Shown piece by piece: positions 1-8,324 of a stretch of 41,636 nt of DNA. The position numbers and the translations under genes were made by a program. The notes beneath the pieces were generated by a model. It was not told the origin of the DNA and ran no database searches. It saw only the letters and a list, made by a program, of their open reading frames with translations. This DNA comes from an uncultured Prevotella sp. (GTDB taxonomy: Bacteria; Bacteroidota; Bacteroidia; Bacteroidales; Bacteroidaceae): assembly GCA_900314455.1 (NCBI GenBank), contig OMVI01000095.1, forward strand, positions 1-41,636, in the 5' to 3' direction. Each line of letters opens with the position of its first letter. The stretch's first letter is position 1.

Positions 1-1488
1 TACAAGGGCGACCTGCAGAGCTCTATCGCTACAATGGAGTTCAAGAAGCAAGGTAATGTGGTTACTACCGGCAACGGTACCGTAGAGAATCCGTACACAG
101 CTGCCGATGCCATCGCTATGAACGCTGCCAACGCTCTGCCCGCCGACACTGCCTTCTACACCGGTGTAATTACCTCAATCAAGGAGGTCAGCACACAGTT
201 TGGTAACGCTACCTACACTATCGCAGCTTCAGCTGATGCTCAGGAAACACTCGAAGTGTTCCGTGGCTACTTCCTCCAGGGTCACAAGTTCACAGCTAAG
301 GACCAGATTAAGGTTGGTGACAATGTCGTTGTAAAGGGTAAGCTCGTTTTCTACAACGAGCAAACTCTCGAGCTCGGCACAAGCAACTACATCTACTCTC
401 TTAACGGAAAGACAACTGACGACACAAAGGTTACTCCTAAGGACACCGCTTCTTACACCGTCGCTCAGGCTCTCGCAGTTCTGAAGGCAGGCACAGCAAC
501 CACCGATGTCGTATACGTTACCGGTAAGGTCAGCAAGATAAAGGAGATTTCTACACAGTTTGGCAACGCTACGTTCAACATTTCTGACGACGGCGCTAAC
601 ATCGATACACTCTACGTTTTTCGTGGCAAGTATCTGAACAACGCAAAGTTCACTGCTGAGGACCAGCTCAAGGTTGGTGACGAAGTTAAGATTGCAGGTG
701 TTCTTGAGAACTATACCAAGAGCGACGTAACCACTCCGCAGCTCGTCAACAGTTGGCTCGTATCAGTCAAGTCTGCTGAGACACCAATTACACCGTCTGC
801 AACTGCAGCGAACATCGCTGCCTTCAAGGCTCTTGAAAACAACACCGACGCAGTCCTGACTCTCAAGGATGCACAGGTACTCTACTCTTGGACATCAAAC
901 AACAACCACAACTCGACATACGTTCGTGACGCTACAGGCGCACTGCTTCTCTACGATGCAGGTCTCGGCCTCGAAGCAAATAAGGTTGTAAACGGTACAG
1001 TCAACCTTACACGTACCGCGTACAACGACCAGGTTCAGGCTAAGAAGAACGATAAGACCAATGCTGATAACCTGACAGTCACCGACGGCGAGGCTACACC
1101 TAAGACCATCACACTTGCTCAGGCATCACAGAATGTTTCTGACCTTGTAGTTGTTGAGAACGTCAACATCGTTGCCAAGGATAAGAAGTTCTATGCTGTT
1201 AGCGGCACAGACAGCCTCCAGGTTTACAACGGTTTCCACCTCGACGGTTGCACTCCGGCACCTGCCGAGAACGTAAACATCAAGGGTATCATCGCTCAGT
1301 ACAAACAGACATACGAGATTTATCCTATCGAAGCTCCGACAGTTGCTACCGGCATTGAGACCATCAAGACCGATGGCGCTAAGGCTCTCGACCTTAACGC
1401 ACCTCTGTACAACATCGCCGGCCAGCGCGTAAGCCGCTCTTACAAGGGTGTTGTAATACAGAATGGCAAGAAGTACATCCTGAAGTAA
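1..1488 (+). CDS. Secreted OB-fold repeat protein with T9SS-type C-terminal sorting domain (5' partial)
   Basis: The frame is open from base 1, so the true start lies upstream; the ATG at 34 is internal. The visible part has two tandem, clearly homologous modules of about 105 residues (roughly 20-125 and 140-245 counted from the ATG at 34). Both share the phrases STQFGNAT, VFRG and KVGD, a pattern consistent with an OB-fold. A third, more diverged OB-like segment spans about 255-430. The last 40 residues (YNIAGQRV, then YKGVVIQNGKKYILK) are a T9SS type A-like sorting tail, nearly the same as that of the protein at 8325-11663. I infer an extracellular or surface protein. No enzymatic motif is visible; a catalytic domain may lie in the missing N-terminal part. 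Confidence 0.8.
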   Translation, partial: YKGDLQSSIATMEFKKQGNVVTTGNGTVENPYTAADAIAMNAANALPADTAFYTGVITSIKEVSTQFGNATYTIAASADAQETLEVFRGYFLQGHKFTAKDQIKVGDNVVVKGKLVFYNEQTLELGTSNYIYSLNGKTTDDTKVTPKDTASYTVAQALAVLKAGTATTDVVYVTGKVSKIKEISTQFGNATFNISDDGANIDTLYVFRGKYLNNAKFTAEDQLKVGDEVKIAGVLENYTKSDVTTPQLVNSWLVSVKSAETPITPSATAANIAAFKALENNTDAVLTLKDAQVLYSWTSNNNHNSTYVRDATGALLLYDAGLGLEANKVVNGTVNLTRTAYNDQVQAKKNDKTNADNLTVTDGEATPKTITLAQASQNVSDLVVVENVNIVAKDKKFYAVSGTDSLQVYNGFHLDGCTPAPAENVNIKGIIAQYKQTYEIYPIEAPTVATGIETIKTDGAKALDLNAPLYNIAGQRVSRSYKGVVIQNGKKYILK

Positions 1489-1513
1489 AATCGGGTTATA
1501 CCTATATAATATT

Positions 1514-1556
1514 AAAATCCACCAACTATTCCATAGCGAATGGTTGGTGGATTTTT
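1514..1556. terminator. Intrinsic terminator, probably bidirectional
   Basis: Inverted repeat AAAATCCACCAAC / GTTGGTGGATTTT with a 16-nt loop, followed by a T-run on the plus strand and a shorter one on the minus strand. It separates the convergent genes ending at 1488 and 1577. Confidence 0.85.
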
Positions 1557-1576
1557 TGTATAACAGTCTAATTTGT

Positions 1577-1870
1577 TTACCCTTTGAGCAAATGCAGAAT
1601 GGCATCCTTTGGATAATAGAATATCATTCGTGGTCCTGACCAAAGCATGACACGTCGGATGTCCTCACGCTCCTTAGGCGCATAGCAGTGGACAGGGCAG
1701 CTCTTGCATGAGCGCTTCTGCTCACCGAATCGGCAATGCTCAAGTCGTTGGGCAGTGTATTCGATGAGATGCTGATAGTCCGGCGGTATGCTGTTTGCCT
1801 TAAGATGATGATGACAGTAGAGCTCAATCATCTTTCGGACAACAATCTTGTCATGCTCAATCCTCGTCAT
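1577..1870 (-). CDS. YgbA-like (nitrous oxide-stimulated promoter family) small cysteine protein
   Basis: 97 residues, resembling the small family named after the E. coli nitrous-oxide-stimulated promoter gene ygbA. It has four cysteines (C46, C55, C58, C62) in the order HC-x8-C-x2-C-x3-C, flanked by histidines (H20-H22, H45, H61), as expected for a metal or Fe-S site. The start lies 2 nt downstream of the stop of the hemerythrin-like gene, so the two are co-transcribed from the promoter at 2444-2473. In E. coli, ygbA belongs to the NsrR nitrosative-stress regulon and the partner here is also a nitrosative-stress type protein, so a role in recovery from NO stress is likely. The biochemical activity is not evident from sequence. 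Confidence 0.75.
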   Translation of the reverse strand: MTRIEHDKIVVRKMIELYCHHHLKANSIPPDYQHLIEYTAQRLEHCRFGEQKRSCKSCPVHCYAPKEREDIRRVMLWSGPRMIFYYPKDAILHLLKG

Positions 1871-1872
1871 AA

Positions 1873-2412
1873 TCAGAAAGCCTGCATTGCTGGGACTTCT
1901 GCAGCCTCGAGAGCCAGTGCCCTTGGGAAGATTATCTCATTCTCTATGTCGATATGCTCGTGGAGATAGTCACGGAAGTCACGCATTTCGTCGAGCACCT
2001 TCTGGTATTCAGCTTCGGCACCGTCGGGAGCTGTGTAGCCGTTAGTCAGTCGGGCGATAAGGCTGTGACGGCCTTTCTCCTCACTGTGGTCTTCCATCAT
2101 TGCGTTGATAGGATACTGTATTGTTCCGCAGTGGAAAGCCCCGACGGGCTGCTGTGTCTCCGAAGCGTTGAAAAGCTCCATGATGTAAGGATAGAGAACG
2201 TTTTCTTCCTTCATGCAGTGCATGTCCAAATCCTGCACACTGTTGCGGAACAGGTTAGCCACCTCGTTCAGTTCGCTGTGCGTCTGGGCAAGTGCGACGA
2301 GTTCGTTAGCAATCTTTGTTCCGTAGCGTCGTGTGTTACGATGATGGAATTTCAGTACATAGTCGATGAGCAGGTCTATGTCCCACTTCTTGAAAGTTTC
2401 TATTGAATTCAT
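1873..2412 (-). CDS. Hemerythrin-domain protein, RIC/YtfE-ScdA type without the N-terminal ScdA domain
   Basis: 179 residues. A hemerythrin-like four-helix bundle is suggested by spaced His and Glu residues: H23/H24, H45, H65 followed by EE at 69-70, then a DHSEE segment and a C-terminal HEHIDIENEIIFPRA segment. This pattern matches the di-iron domain of RIC proteins (YtfE, ScdA, NorA), which help repair Fe-S clusters after NO or oxidative damage. Classical RIC proteins are about 220 residues with a small Cys-containing N-terminal domain; this protein starts directly at the bundle. It is the first gene of a two-gene operon with the YgbA-like gene. The ATG at 2412 lies about 25 nt downstream of the predicted transcription start. 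NO-linked iron repair is inferred from family and context. Confidence 0.8.
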   Translation of the reverse strand: MNSIETFKKWDIDLLIDYVLKFHHRNTRRYGTKIANELVALAQTHSELNEVANLFRNSVQDLDMHCMKEENVLYPYIMELFNASETQQPVGAFHCGTIQYPINAMMEDHSEEKGRHSLIARLTNGYTAPDGAEAEYQKVLDEMRDFRDYLHEHIDIENEIIFPRALALEAAEVPAMQAF

Positions 2413-2443
2413 AATCTTACAGTTGTTTTTGTTTTTACGGGTG

Positions 2444-2473
2444 CAAAGTTACATCATCTTTTCTGCTTCCAAA
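2444..2473 (-). promoter_or_regulatory. Promoter of the hemerythrin/YgbA-like operon
   Basis: On the minus strand a -7 box TAACTTTG (2444-2451) and a -33 box TTTG (2470-2473) are 18 nt apart, matching the Bacteroidota consensus. Further upstream, AGTTAAAG occurs twice in direct orientation 10 bp apart (2496-2503 and 2506-2513), a possible activator site. Confidence 0.7.
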
Positions 2474-2560
2474 GGACACAATTGTTATCAAACACAGTTA
2501 AAGCAAGTTAAAGTTCTGTTGTTTTAGTTGGGAGAGCATAAGCGGGTTTTAAAGATGTTG

Positions 2561-2568
2561 TACTTTTG
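2561..2568 (+). promoter_or_regulatory. Possible -7 element for the carboxylesterase gene
   Basis: TACTTTTG fits TAnnTTTG, but no good -33 TTTG lies 18-21 nt upstream. It would give a leader of about 65 nt to the ATG at 2640. Confidence 0.4.
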
Positions 2569-2639
2569 TAGAAGTAAACCAAGTACATTCTATGTTGAAT
2601 AGCATTGCGGTGAAAACACTTAAAAAACATACAAATATT

Positions 2640-4247
2640 ATGAGAAAACACATCCTGTTGACAATTTTGCTTGCGCTGACGGCGGTAGCTTTCGGGCAGA
2701 CCTGTCCTCAAGTGACTTATCGTGACGGAACCATTGAAGGCATCGACTCGTCCGGTGTCCGCATCTTCCGTGGAATACCATTCGCCCAGCCGCCAGTGGG
2801 GCAGTTGCGATGGAAAGCCCCTCAGCCCGTGAAACCTTGGACCGGCGTTAGGAGCGCGAAGACTTTCGGCCCCGACCCGATACAGCACAACGCTTTCGGT
2901 GACATGATTTTCGAAGGCAGCGGACAGAGTGAGGACTGCCTGTATCTGAACGTTTGGACTCCGGCAAAGACTACTGACGAGAAGTTGCCGGTGCTTATCT
3001 ACTTCAATGGAGGAGGACTTGCTTCGGGAAGTGGTTCCGAACCACGCTATCAAGGTCTGCGGCTGGCTCGCCGTGGCGGTATTATCGTCGTGACGGCAAA
3101 CTACCGTGAAGGCATTTTCGGTTTCTTCTCCCATCCGCAACTTACAAAGGAGGGCGACTGCAACGGGAACCAAGGCTGGCTTGACCAGGCTGCCGCCATT
3201 CGGTGGGTGCACGATAATATCGCGGCATTCGGTGGCGACCCCGACCGGATTACTATCAATGGCGAGTCGGCAGGCTCACAGTCAGTTTGCGCCCATACCG
3301 TTTCTCCTCTGTCGAGAGATCTCATTGCCGGCTACATGTGCTCAAGTGGCGCAGTCGTGTCGAACGCAAAACCCGTGACGCTTGCTGCTGCCGAGAGGGT
3401 AGGCGAGCAATGGGCCAAGGCTCATAAGTTGAAGAAGCTCAGTGACATGCGTGCCCTGCCGGCTGACTCTTTGGAGAAGATGAACGACGGAAGGTTTGGC
3501 GAAGGGACCAAGTGCATTGACGGAATATTTCTCACCGAAGACCCTGACATAACCATAAACAATGGCAAGCAGGCGCAAGTGCCTTGTCTGCTCGGCAACA
3601 ATAATGGCGAGATGCCGGTAGCGGCGTTCTCCAATGGCGGTGTGCCGACGAAGGCTAGTATCGCTCCGGCTATTGAAAGCTACTTCGGTGTGCCTGCCGA
3701 TACTATATATAATATGTATAACATCAAGACCGATGCCGACGTTTTCGGAGCCAATGGTTATGCTCTTGGCGGCGATATGTTCATCGTCTATGCAACATGG
3801 AAGTGGGCCGACATGGTTCGCCGCACCTCCAAGGCACCCGTCTATCGCTACGTCTATTGTCATCCACGTCCCAACATGAACGTCAAGGGCAAGGCTCCAG
3901 GACTTGCCGGAGGCACTGTTGATGTTCCTGAGGATGCTCCGGCTTTGCCGCCTGCACCAACAGCGCTTCACGCAACTGACATCGAGTATGCCATGGGAAA
4001 CCTTTCGACAAACACAATGTTCCCGTGGACAGCTGACGACTATGCTGTTTCTGAGATTTTCCAGCAGGTCTACATAAACTTCGTGAAGAACGGAAACCCT
4101 AATGGAAAGGGACTTCCTGTGTGGGAGGCATACAATGCCGGCAACGGTACACCTGCCGTCATGCTCATCGATGTCAATACCCGCCAGGTAAAGGACTCAG
4201 CTGTCAACAAGCGTTATCATGCTATCGACAAAATGATAAGCAAGTGA
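2640..4247 (+). CDS. Exported type B carboxylesterase (para-nitrobenzyl esterase-like)
   Basis: 535 residues from the ATG at 2640. An in-frame ATG at 2592 adds 16 residues that would mask the signal peptide, so 2640 is preferred. Residues 1-19 form a classic signal peptide. The alpha/beta-hydrolase fold of the COesterase family is shown by SEDCLYLNVWTP (about residue 97), the nucleophile elbow GESAGS with Ser210, an acidic residue in LGNNNGE (Glu324) and His444 in LHATDIEYAMGN, giving a plausible Ser-Glu-His triad. It hydrolyses ester bonds of small or carbohydrate-linked esters; the substrate cannot be told from sequence. The protein is probably periplasmic or secreted. There is no sorting tail. 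It is monocistronic and convergent with the GT2 gene. Confidence 0.9.
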   Translation: MRKHILLTILLALTAVAFGQTCPQVTYRDGTIEGIDSSGVRIFRGIPFAQPPVGQLRWKAPQPVKPWTGVRSAKTFGPDPIQHNAFGDMIFEGSGQSEDCLYLNVWTPAKTTDEKLPVLIYFNGGGLASGSGSEPRYQGLRLARRGGIIVVTANYREGIFGFFSHPQLTKEGDCNGNQGWLDQAAAIRWVHDNIAAFGGDPDRITINGESAGSQSVCAHTVSPLSRDLIAGYMCSSGAVVSNAKPVTLAAAERVGEQWAKAHKLKKLSDMRALPADSLEKMNDGRFGEGTKCIDGIFLTEDPDITINNGKQAQVPCLLGNNNGEMPVAAFSNGGVPTKASIAPAIESYFGVPADTIYNMYNIKTDADVFGANGYALGGDMFIVYATWKWADMVRRTSKAPVYRYVYCHPRPNMNVKGKAPGLAGGTVDVPEDAPALPPAPTALHATDIEYAMGNLSTNTMFPWTADDYAVSEIFQQVYINFVKNGNPNGKGLPVWEAYNAGNGTPAVMLIDVNTRQVKDSAVNKRYHAIDKMISK

Positions 4248-4283
4248 TAATAAGAATATCCGTTATCGTCTAAATAGCTATGC

Positions 4284-4328
4284 CATCCACTGCAGTGGCG
4301 TCCCTCGTGTGCGCCCCTGCGGTAGATG
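4284..4328. repeat. Dispersed palindromic element, copy 1
   Basis: The arms CATCCACTGCAGTGGCG and CGCCCCTGCGGTAGATG form a 17-bp stem with a few mismatches around the loop TCCCTCGTGTG. Related copies lie at 28804-28838 and 41221-41269. This one lies between two convergent genes and may act as a terminator-like hairpin, although no T-run follows. Confidence 0.7.
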
Positions 4329-4386
4329 TCTTTGTGGCTACATGGATGAATGTGCTTAATCAGATTATTACTACAGCGCTTTCACC

Positions 4387-5280
4387 TCATATCAGCTGCA
4401 AGAGATACGACAGCTTGTAGACCTTGAAGGCGGTGAGGGATGGATTTGAGCCCGTCAGATTATGCCGGAGCAATAGCGATAGCGGTCGTAATAATACAGA
4501 AGCGATGCCCTTTGCATGCAGATTTCTGAGCATATCGACAACCTGAAGAAGGCGGGAGTAATCTTTAAGCGAGTCCTTGAATTGAGCAAGCGTACGTAGT
4601 CCCTCTTCCGTTTTGGCAACAAAGTGAGCGTTATCCTCAAAGCGGCAGAACCCCATCGGATTGTCTATGTGGTCTATTCCGATACCAGCCTGCCGCAAAG
4701 TCTGCCCGTAAGCCACGTCCTCATAGCCGTAATGTCGGTAGTTTTCGTCAAGAGGGTGGGCGAGGAAGTCCTTCCGCCGTATCATGAAGTTGCTCGTGTG
4801 GAAGTCAGAGTATGGTCTCTCGGCTCTCTTCTCGGCTGTGTGCTCATGGCGGCAGGAACGCTCGTAGCGGTAGCGAAGGTTCGAGTCGAGTCCCGATTGC
4901 TCTGGAACGCAGTATCCGCCGTATATCACCGTAGGATTATCGACGTACTTCTCCGCCATATCTGCATATTTCCCGATAAACTTCTCGTCGACGACCGTCA
5001 TATCGCTGTCGATGAACAGCAACCAGTCGTACTTAGCCTGCCGGCCGAGGAAGTTGCGGATGGCAGCGCGCCCGCGGTTCACATTATTTATAATATAGCG
5101 GCAGTTGGACTCCAAGTCTATGCCCCTGTTCGTCTCGACAACATCTTTGTCAGTCGAACCGTCGTCCCCTACGATTATCTCGTATGGCATATCGGCTTGC
5201 CGGCACTCGTCGCTAAGGCTGCGTACAAGTGTCAGACATTCGTCGTTGTAGGTTGGAACAAGAATAGAAAGTCCTTGCAT
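4387..5280 (-). CDS. Glycosyltransferase family 2 (GT-A fold)
   Basis: 297 residues from the ATG at 5280. The frame stays open upstream to 5376, but the 32 extra residues do not look like GT2 sequence, and a TAnnTTTG promoter box lies inside them. The catalytic domain shows the nucleotide-binding start SILVPTYND (5-13), DDGST (39-43), the metal-binding DSD (91-93) and a YEDVAYG motif near residue 195, where the acceptor-activating acidic residues of inverting GT2 enzymes lie. No membrane segment is apparent, so it is a cytoplasmic transferase adding a sugar from a nucleotide donor to a surface glycan or lipid acceptor. Donor and acceptor are unknown. It stands alone, not in a glycan cluster. 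Confidence 0.85.
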   Translation of the reverse strand: MQGLSILVPTYNDECLTLVRSLSDECRQADMPYEIIVGDDGSTDKDVVETNRGIDLESNCRYIINNVNRGRAAIRNFLGRQAKYDWLLFIDSDMTVVDEKFIGKYADMAEKYVDNPTVIYGGYCVPEQSGLDSNLRYRYERSCRHEHTAEKRAERPYSDFHTSNFMIRRKDFLAHPLDENYRHYGYEDVAYGQTLRQAGIGIDHIDNPMGFCRFEDNAHFVAKTEEGLRTLAQFKDSLKDYSRLLQVVDMLRNLHAKGIASVLLRPLSLLLRHNLTGSNPSLTAFKVYKLSYLLQLI

Positions 5281-5288
5281 ATCGATTA

Positions 5289-5296
5289 CAAAAGTA
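5289..5296 (-). promoter_or_regulatory. Possible -7 element for the GT2 gene
   Basis: The minus strand reads TACTTTTG ending 8 nt before the ATG at 5280, implying a nearly leaderless transcript. The -33 box is weak (TTGG, 22 nt away). It supports the short start. Confidence 0.4.
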
Positions 5297-5336
5297 CGGA
5301 TATTTTTGTATTTTTCTGCCAATCTTATGCAGAAAG

Positions 5337-5368
5337 TTTCGCTATGTGAACTTTTTGAGCTACCTTTG
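5337..5368 (+). promoter_or_regulatory. Promoter of the M6 protease gene
   Basis: TACCTTTG (5361-5368) matches the -7 consensus; TTTC (5337-5340), one base off the -33 TTTG, lies 20 nt upstream. The leader to the ATG at 5433 would be about 60 nt. Confidence 0.5.
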
Positions 5369-5432
5369 CACTTCATTAGAAAGTTTGTAACACATTAAAT
5401 ATATCATTTACTAAATTTTTATATAGTCTAAA

Positions 5433-7964
5433 ATGAGAAAAATCTTACTGTCTGTCGTTTTTGCATTGCTTGCAATCTCGACGGCAATGGCAATTCCTGC
5501 AAAACGCGTGTGGCGCACTGTCAGTCAGCCTGACGGCACAACGCTGAAGTTGATGCTTGTGGGCGACGAGCGTTTGCACTACTTCGTGACCGACGACAAC
5601 GTACCTGTCATGGAGTACAACGATGCTTACTACTACGCTGACGGAGTGGGCTTCGGCATGAAGCGCTCCAATATTCTTGCCCACGAGGCAAGTCAGCGCA
5701 CGGCTCTCGAGACCGCTACAGCACGTACTTCGTCGGTGAAGCGCATCGAGGCACAGCGTCCGTTCACCCTCACCAAGCTCTTCGCACCGACGCATCGGGT
5801 AGGCGAGAGCAGCGACGGGTTCACCTCCGACCATCGTGTCATCGCCGGTAAGCACAATAGTATCGTTATTCTCGTCAACTTCCCGGAGCGCAAATTCCAG
5901 TCGTCCCACGACTCGACGTACTACTGGGACATGGTCAATGAGGTTGGATATACCAACGCACAGGGTGCCATCGGCTCCATTCACGACTACTTCTACGACC
6001 AGTCGGCAGGCAAGCTTGATTTGACTTTCGATGTTGTCGGTCCTGTCACAACTGATAATTCGGAACGTAGCTATGTTCAAGATACATGGGCTTTTGCCTA
6101 CGAAGTTCTGAACAAGGTTCACGCGAAGTATCCAAACCTCAACTGGGCTGACTACGACTGGAACGGCGACGGTGAGGTTGAGAACCTCTATATCATCTAT
6201 GCCGGTTACGGTGCAGCAACTGGTGGCAGCCAGAGCACTACGATTTGGCCGGCCCAGACTAACTTTGACGACTATAATGCCTACGCTCAGCAGCAGGGAA
6301 TGCAGACATACAATGTCAATTTCGACGGCATTAAGATTAACACTTTCGCCTACGGTAATGAGCTCTATGGCAACAGCTACTACAATATGAAACCTCAAGG
6401 AATGGGTACTATGACCCATGAGTTCTCCCATTGCTTAGGTTTCCCTGACTTGTACATCACCGACTACAGCGATGACAACCGTGACGGAATGGGCGATTGG
6501 TCTATTCTTGCAAGCGGTTCGTACGGCGGACCTAATGGTATCGGATGGGTTCCAACTGGTTACACTGCTTATGAGAAGTGGGCTGCGGGCTGGATTGACT
6601 ACAAGGACTTCGCTACTCAGAATGACACAATTACCGGACTCCGCTCTACCTACAATGGTGGCGACGCTTACGTGATTTACAACGACGCACGGCCTATGAA
6701 GAGTGGCGACCAGGCTGAGTACTTCCTCTTCGAGAACCGTACAAAGAACCGCTGGGATACGTACCTCCCTGCACAGGGACTTGAGGTTCTCCACGTCAAC
6801 TATGAGCGCAGCGTGTGGGCCAATAACGCTGTTAACACGCCGAAATCGGGTAACGGCAACTACAACATGGTACCGGTTTATGCCGACGACAACAGCAACT
6901 CCAATACGGAGAGATACGACCTTTATCCTTATCAGAGCAAAGACAGTATCACTTCGAACTCAAGCCCTAACCTCGCATTCTTCTATGCTCAGAACGACGG
7001 AACACGCGTGTTCCCGAAGAGCATCATCAACATTGCGTGGAACAGCGCTGACTCTACGGTATCGTTTATCTACAATCCGGTCAATCCGGAGTTCACTCCA
7101 GAGCCTACAATATCGGGCGACGATTACTTCGTCGACTCTGCCCTCGTTACCATTACGGCTCCTATGGGCAACATACGCTACTCTACGGACAGCCTGACGT
7201 GGTACGACTATACCGAGCCGATATACCTTAAGGGCGACACTGTTAAGGTTTACGCTTACGCTTGGCGTGCTGACGGTAACGACTCGAAGGTCGTCAGCAA
7301 GACGTTCATTCGTGCCATTAAGATTGAGGACCCTGTGATTACGGGCGATACGATATTCACAACCAATACAAGGGTTACCATCACGGGCCGCGGACAGATT
7401 TACTATTCGCTGTCAACGAGCAACACCAGCAGGTTCCAGAGGTACACGAGGCCACTACGTCTGGCTGAATCCACGGTCGTCCGCGCGTTCTGTACCACCA
7501 CGAACAAGGCTTACGCCAACTCTGATACGGTCAGCGTCGCCTTCCGCAAGATAGAGGTTTGCGCAGAGCCGACATTCGAGGCTAATGCCGATTCTACTGA
7601 AATCATCATCACAACGAACACTGACAGCGCTACAACATACTGGTCGGCAGACAGCATTTCGTTCGCCGAGTACACTGACCCGATAGCTGTCACATCCGAT
7701 ACGACTACGATTTGGGCTTACACGGCTCGTGACGGATATGCTAATTCGCCTGTTGTCAAGTACACACTGATTGTTCCTGAGAAGTCGGTTGATGCCATCA
7801 ACAGCATCATTGCCGCAATTGAGGACGGTCGCTCACGTGTCTACACAATCGACGGACAGTATGTTGCCATTGACGGTCGTCGCGGATTTGCATCGCTTCG
7901 CCCTGGTGTTTACATCATTGTCGATGAGAATGGCAATACCCGAAAGATTGCTTTGAGACATTAA
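5433..7964 (+). CDS. Secreted M6-family metalloprotease with chitobiase-C-like repeats and T9SS sorting tail
   Basis: 843 residues. A signal peptide (1-20) ends in STAMA. The zinc protease motif HEFSHCLGFPD places H329, E330, H333 and D339 in the HExxHxxGxxD pattern of metzincin-like M6 (immune inhibitor A type) proteases, followed by GMGDWSILASG, a typical M6 segment. Residues of about 545-790 contain three related beta-rich modules with phrases such as NIRYSTDSLTW and ATTYWSADSISF, like the chitobiase/beta-hexosaminidase C-terminal domain often appended to secreted Bacteroidota enzymes. The last 50 residues (YTIDGQYV, LRPGVYIIVDENGNTRKI) are a T9SS-like sorting domain. It probably degrades protein at the cell surface or outside. 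It has its own promoter and terminator. Confidence 0.92.
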   Translation: MRKILLSVVFALLAISTAMAIPAKRVWRTVSQPDGTTLKLMLVGDERLHYFVTDDNVPVMEYNDAYYYADGVGFGMKRSNILAHEASQRTALETATARTSSVKRIEAQRPFTLTKLFAPTHRVGESSDGFTSDHRVIAGKHNSIVILVNFPERKFQSSHDSTYYWDMVNEVGYTNAQGAIGSIHDYFYDQSAGKLDLTFDVVGPVTTDNSERSYVQDTWAFAYEVLNKVHAKYPNLNWADYDWNGDGEVENLYIIYAGYGAATGGSQSTTIWPAQTNFDDYNAYAQQQGMQTYNVNFDGIKINTFAYGNELYGNSYYNMKPQGMGTMTHEFSHCLGFPDLYITDYSDDNRDGMGDWSILASGSYGGPNGIGWVPTGYTAYEKWAAGWIDYKDFATQNDTITGLRSTYNGGDAYVIYNDARPMKSGDQAEYFLFENRTKNRWDTYLPAQGLEVLHVNYERSVWANNAVNTPKSGNGNYNMVPVYADDNSNSNTERYDLYPYQSKDSITSNSSPNLAFFYAQNDGTRVFPKSIINIAWNSADSTVSFIYNPVNPEFTPEPTISGDDYFVDSALVTITAPMGNIRYSTDSLTWYDYTEPIYLKGDTVKVYAYAWRADGNDSKVVSKTFIRAIKIEDPVITGDTIFTTNTRVTITGRGQIYYSLSTSNTSRFQRYTRPLRLAESTVVRAFCTTTNKAYANSDTVSVAFRKIEVCAEPTFEANADSTEIIITTNTDSATTYWSADSISFAEYTDPIAVTSDTTTIWAYTARDGYANSPVVKYTLIVPEKSVDAINSIIAAIEDGRSRVYTIDGQYVAIDGRRGFASLRPGVYIIVDENGNTRKIALRH

Positions 7965-7985
7965 ATTCTCTAATATACACACTTC

Positions 7986-8038
7986 AACTCCCACTTGCCG
8001 GTTCGTTTTCAACAGCGGATGCGCAGGTGGGAGTTTTT
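7986..8038 (+). terminator. Intrinsic terminator of the M6 protease gene
   Basis: AACTCCCACTTGC pairs with GCAGGTGGGAGTT (one bulge) and is followed by TTTTT. Confidence 0.8.
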
Positions 8039-8066
8039 GTTTTATTATACTTTGTTTCTCGTCAAT

Positions 8067-8152
8067 CCTCCCCAAAGGGAAAGATATCTGATGTTGTTAG
8101 TATGTTTATATATAATGTTTTAGGCGTTTAAACATCCTCCTCTTTGGGGAGG
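8067..8152. repeat. 11-bp perfect inverted repeat, CCTCCCCAAAG
   Basis: CCTCCCCAAAG (8067-8077) and its exact complement CTTTGGGGAGG (8142-8152) flank a 64-nt AT-rich stretch. The right arm continues as GCCTGGTGAGGGACCTCCTC. It looks like a remnant of an intergenic repeat. Confidence 0.6.
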
Positions 8153-8248
8153 CCTGGTGAGGGACCTCCTCTTGTGCATAAGAACCGTATAGATTTACGG
8201 TTCGTTTCTTTATTTTGATGTTTAATTAAAGATTTTAACCAAAAAACT

Positions 8249-8278
8249 TTTGTAGGTTAGAAAAAATAATTAATTTTG
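8249..8278 (+). promoter_or_regulatory. Promoter of the 8325 gene
   Basis: TTTG (8249-8252), an 18-nt spacer and TAATTTTG (8271-8278): a full consensus match with a leader of about 40 nt. Confidence 0.75.
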
Positions 8279-8324
8279 CACCTTTAAGGACTACTTTTTA
8301 TTTATTCAGGTTAATATATTATTT

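Larger units (their letters stand above)
7965..8324. other. Intergenic region, 360 bp
   Basis: Holds the terminator of the M6 gene, an 11-bp inverted repeat pair resembling a degenerate repeat element, and the promoter of the next gene. No ORF is credible. Confidence 0.7.

Noticed and set aside
5281-5376. Longer start for the GT2 gene at 5376
   Set aside because: The extension is Ser/Lys-rich, lacks GT2 character and contains a promoter-like TAnnTTTG box.
5445-6431. 328-codon minus-strand frame inside the M6 protease gene
   Set aside because: Antisense shadow of a gene with a clear signal peptide and HExxH motif; composition reflects the complementary strand.
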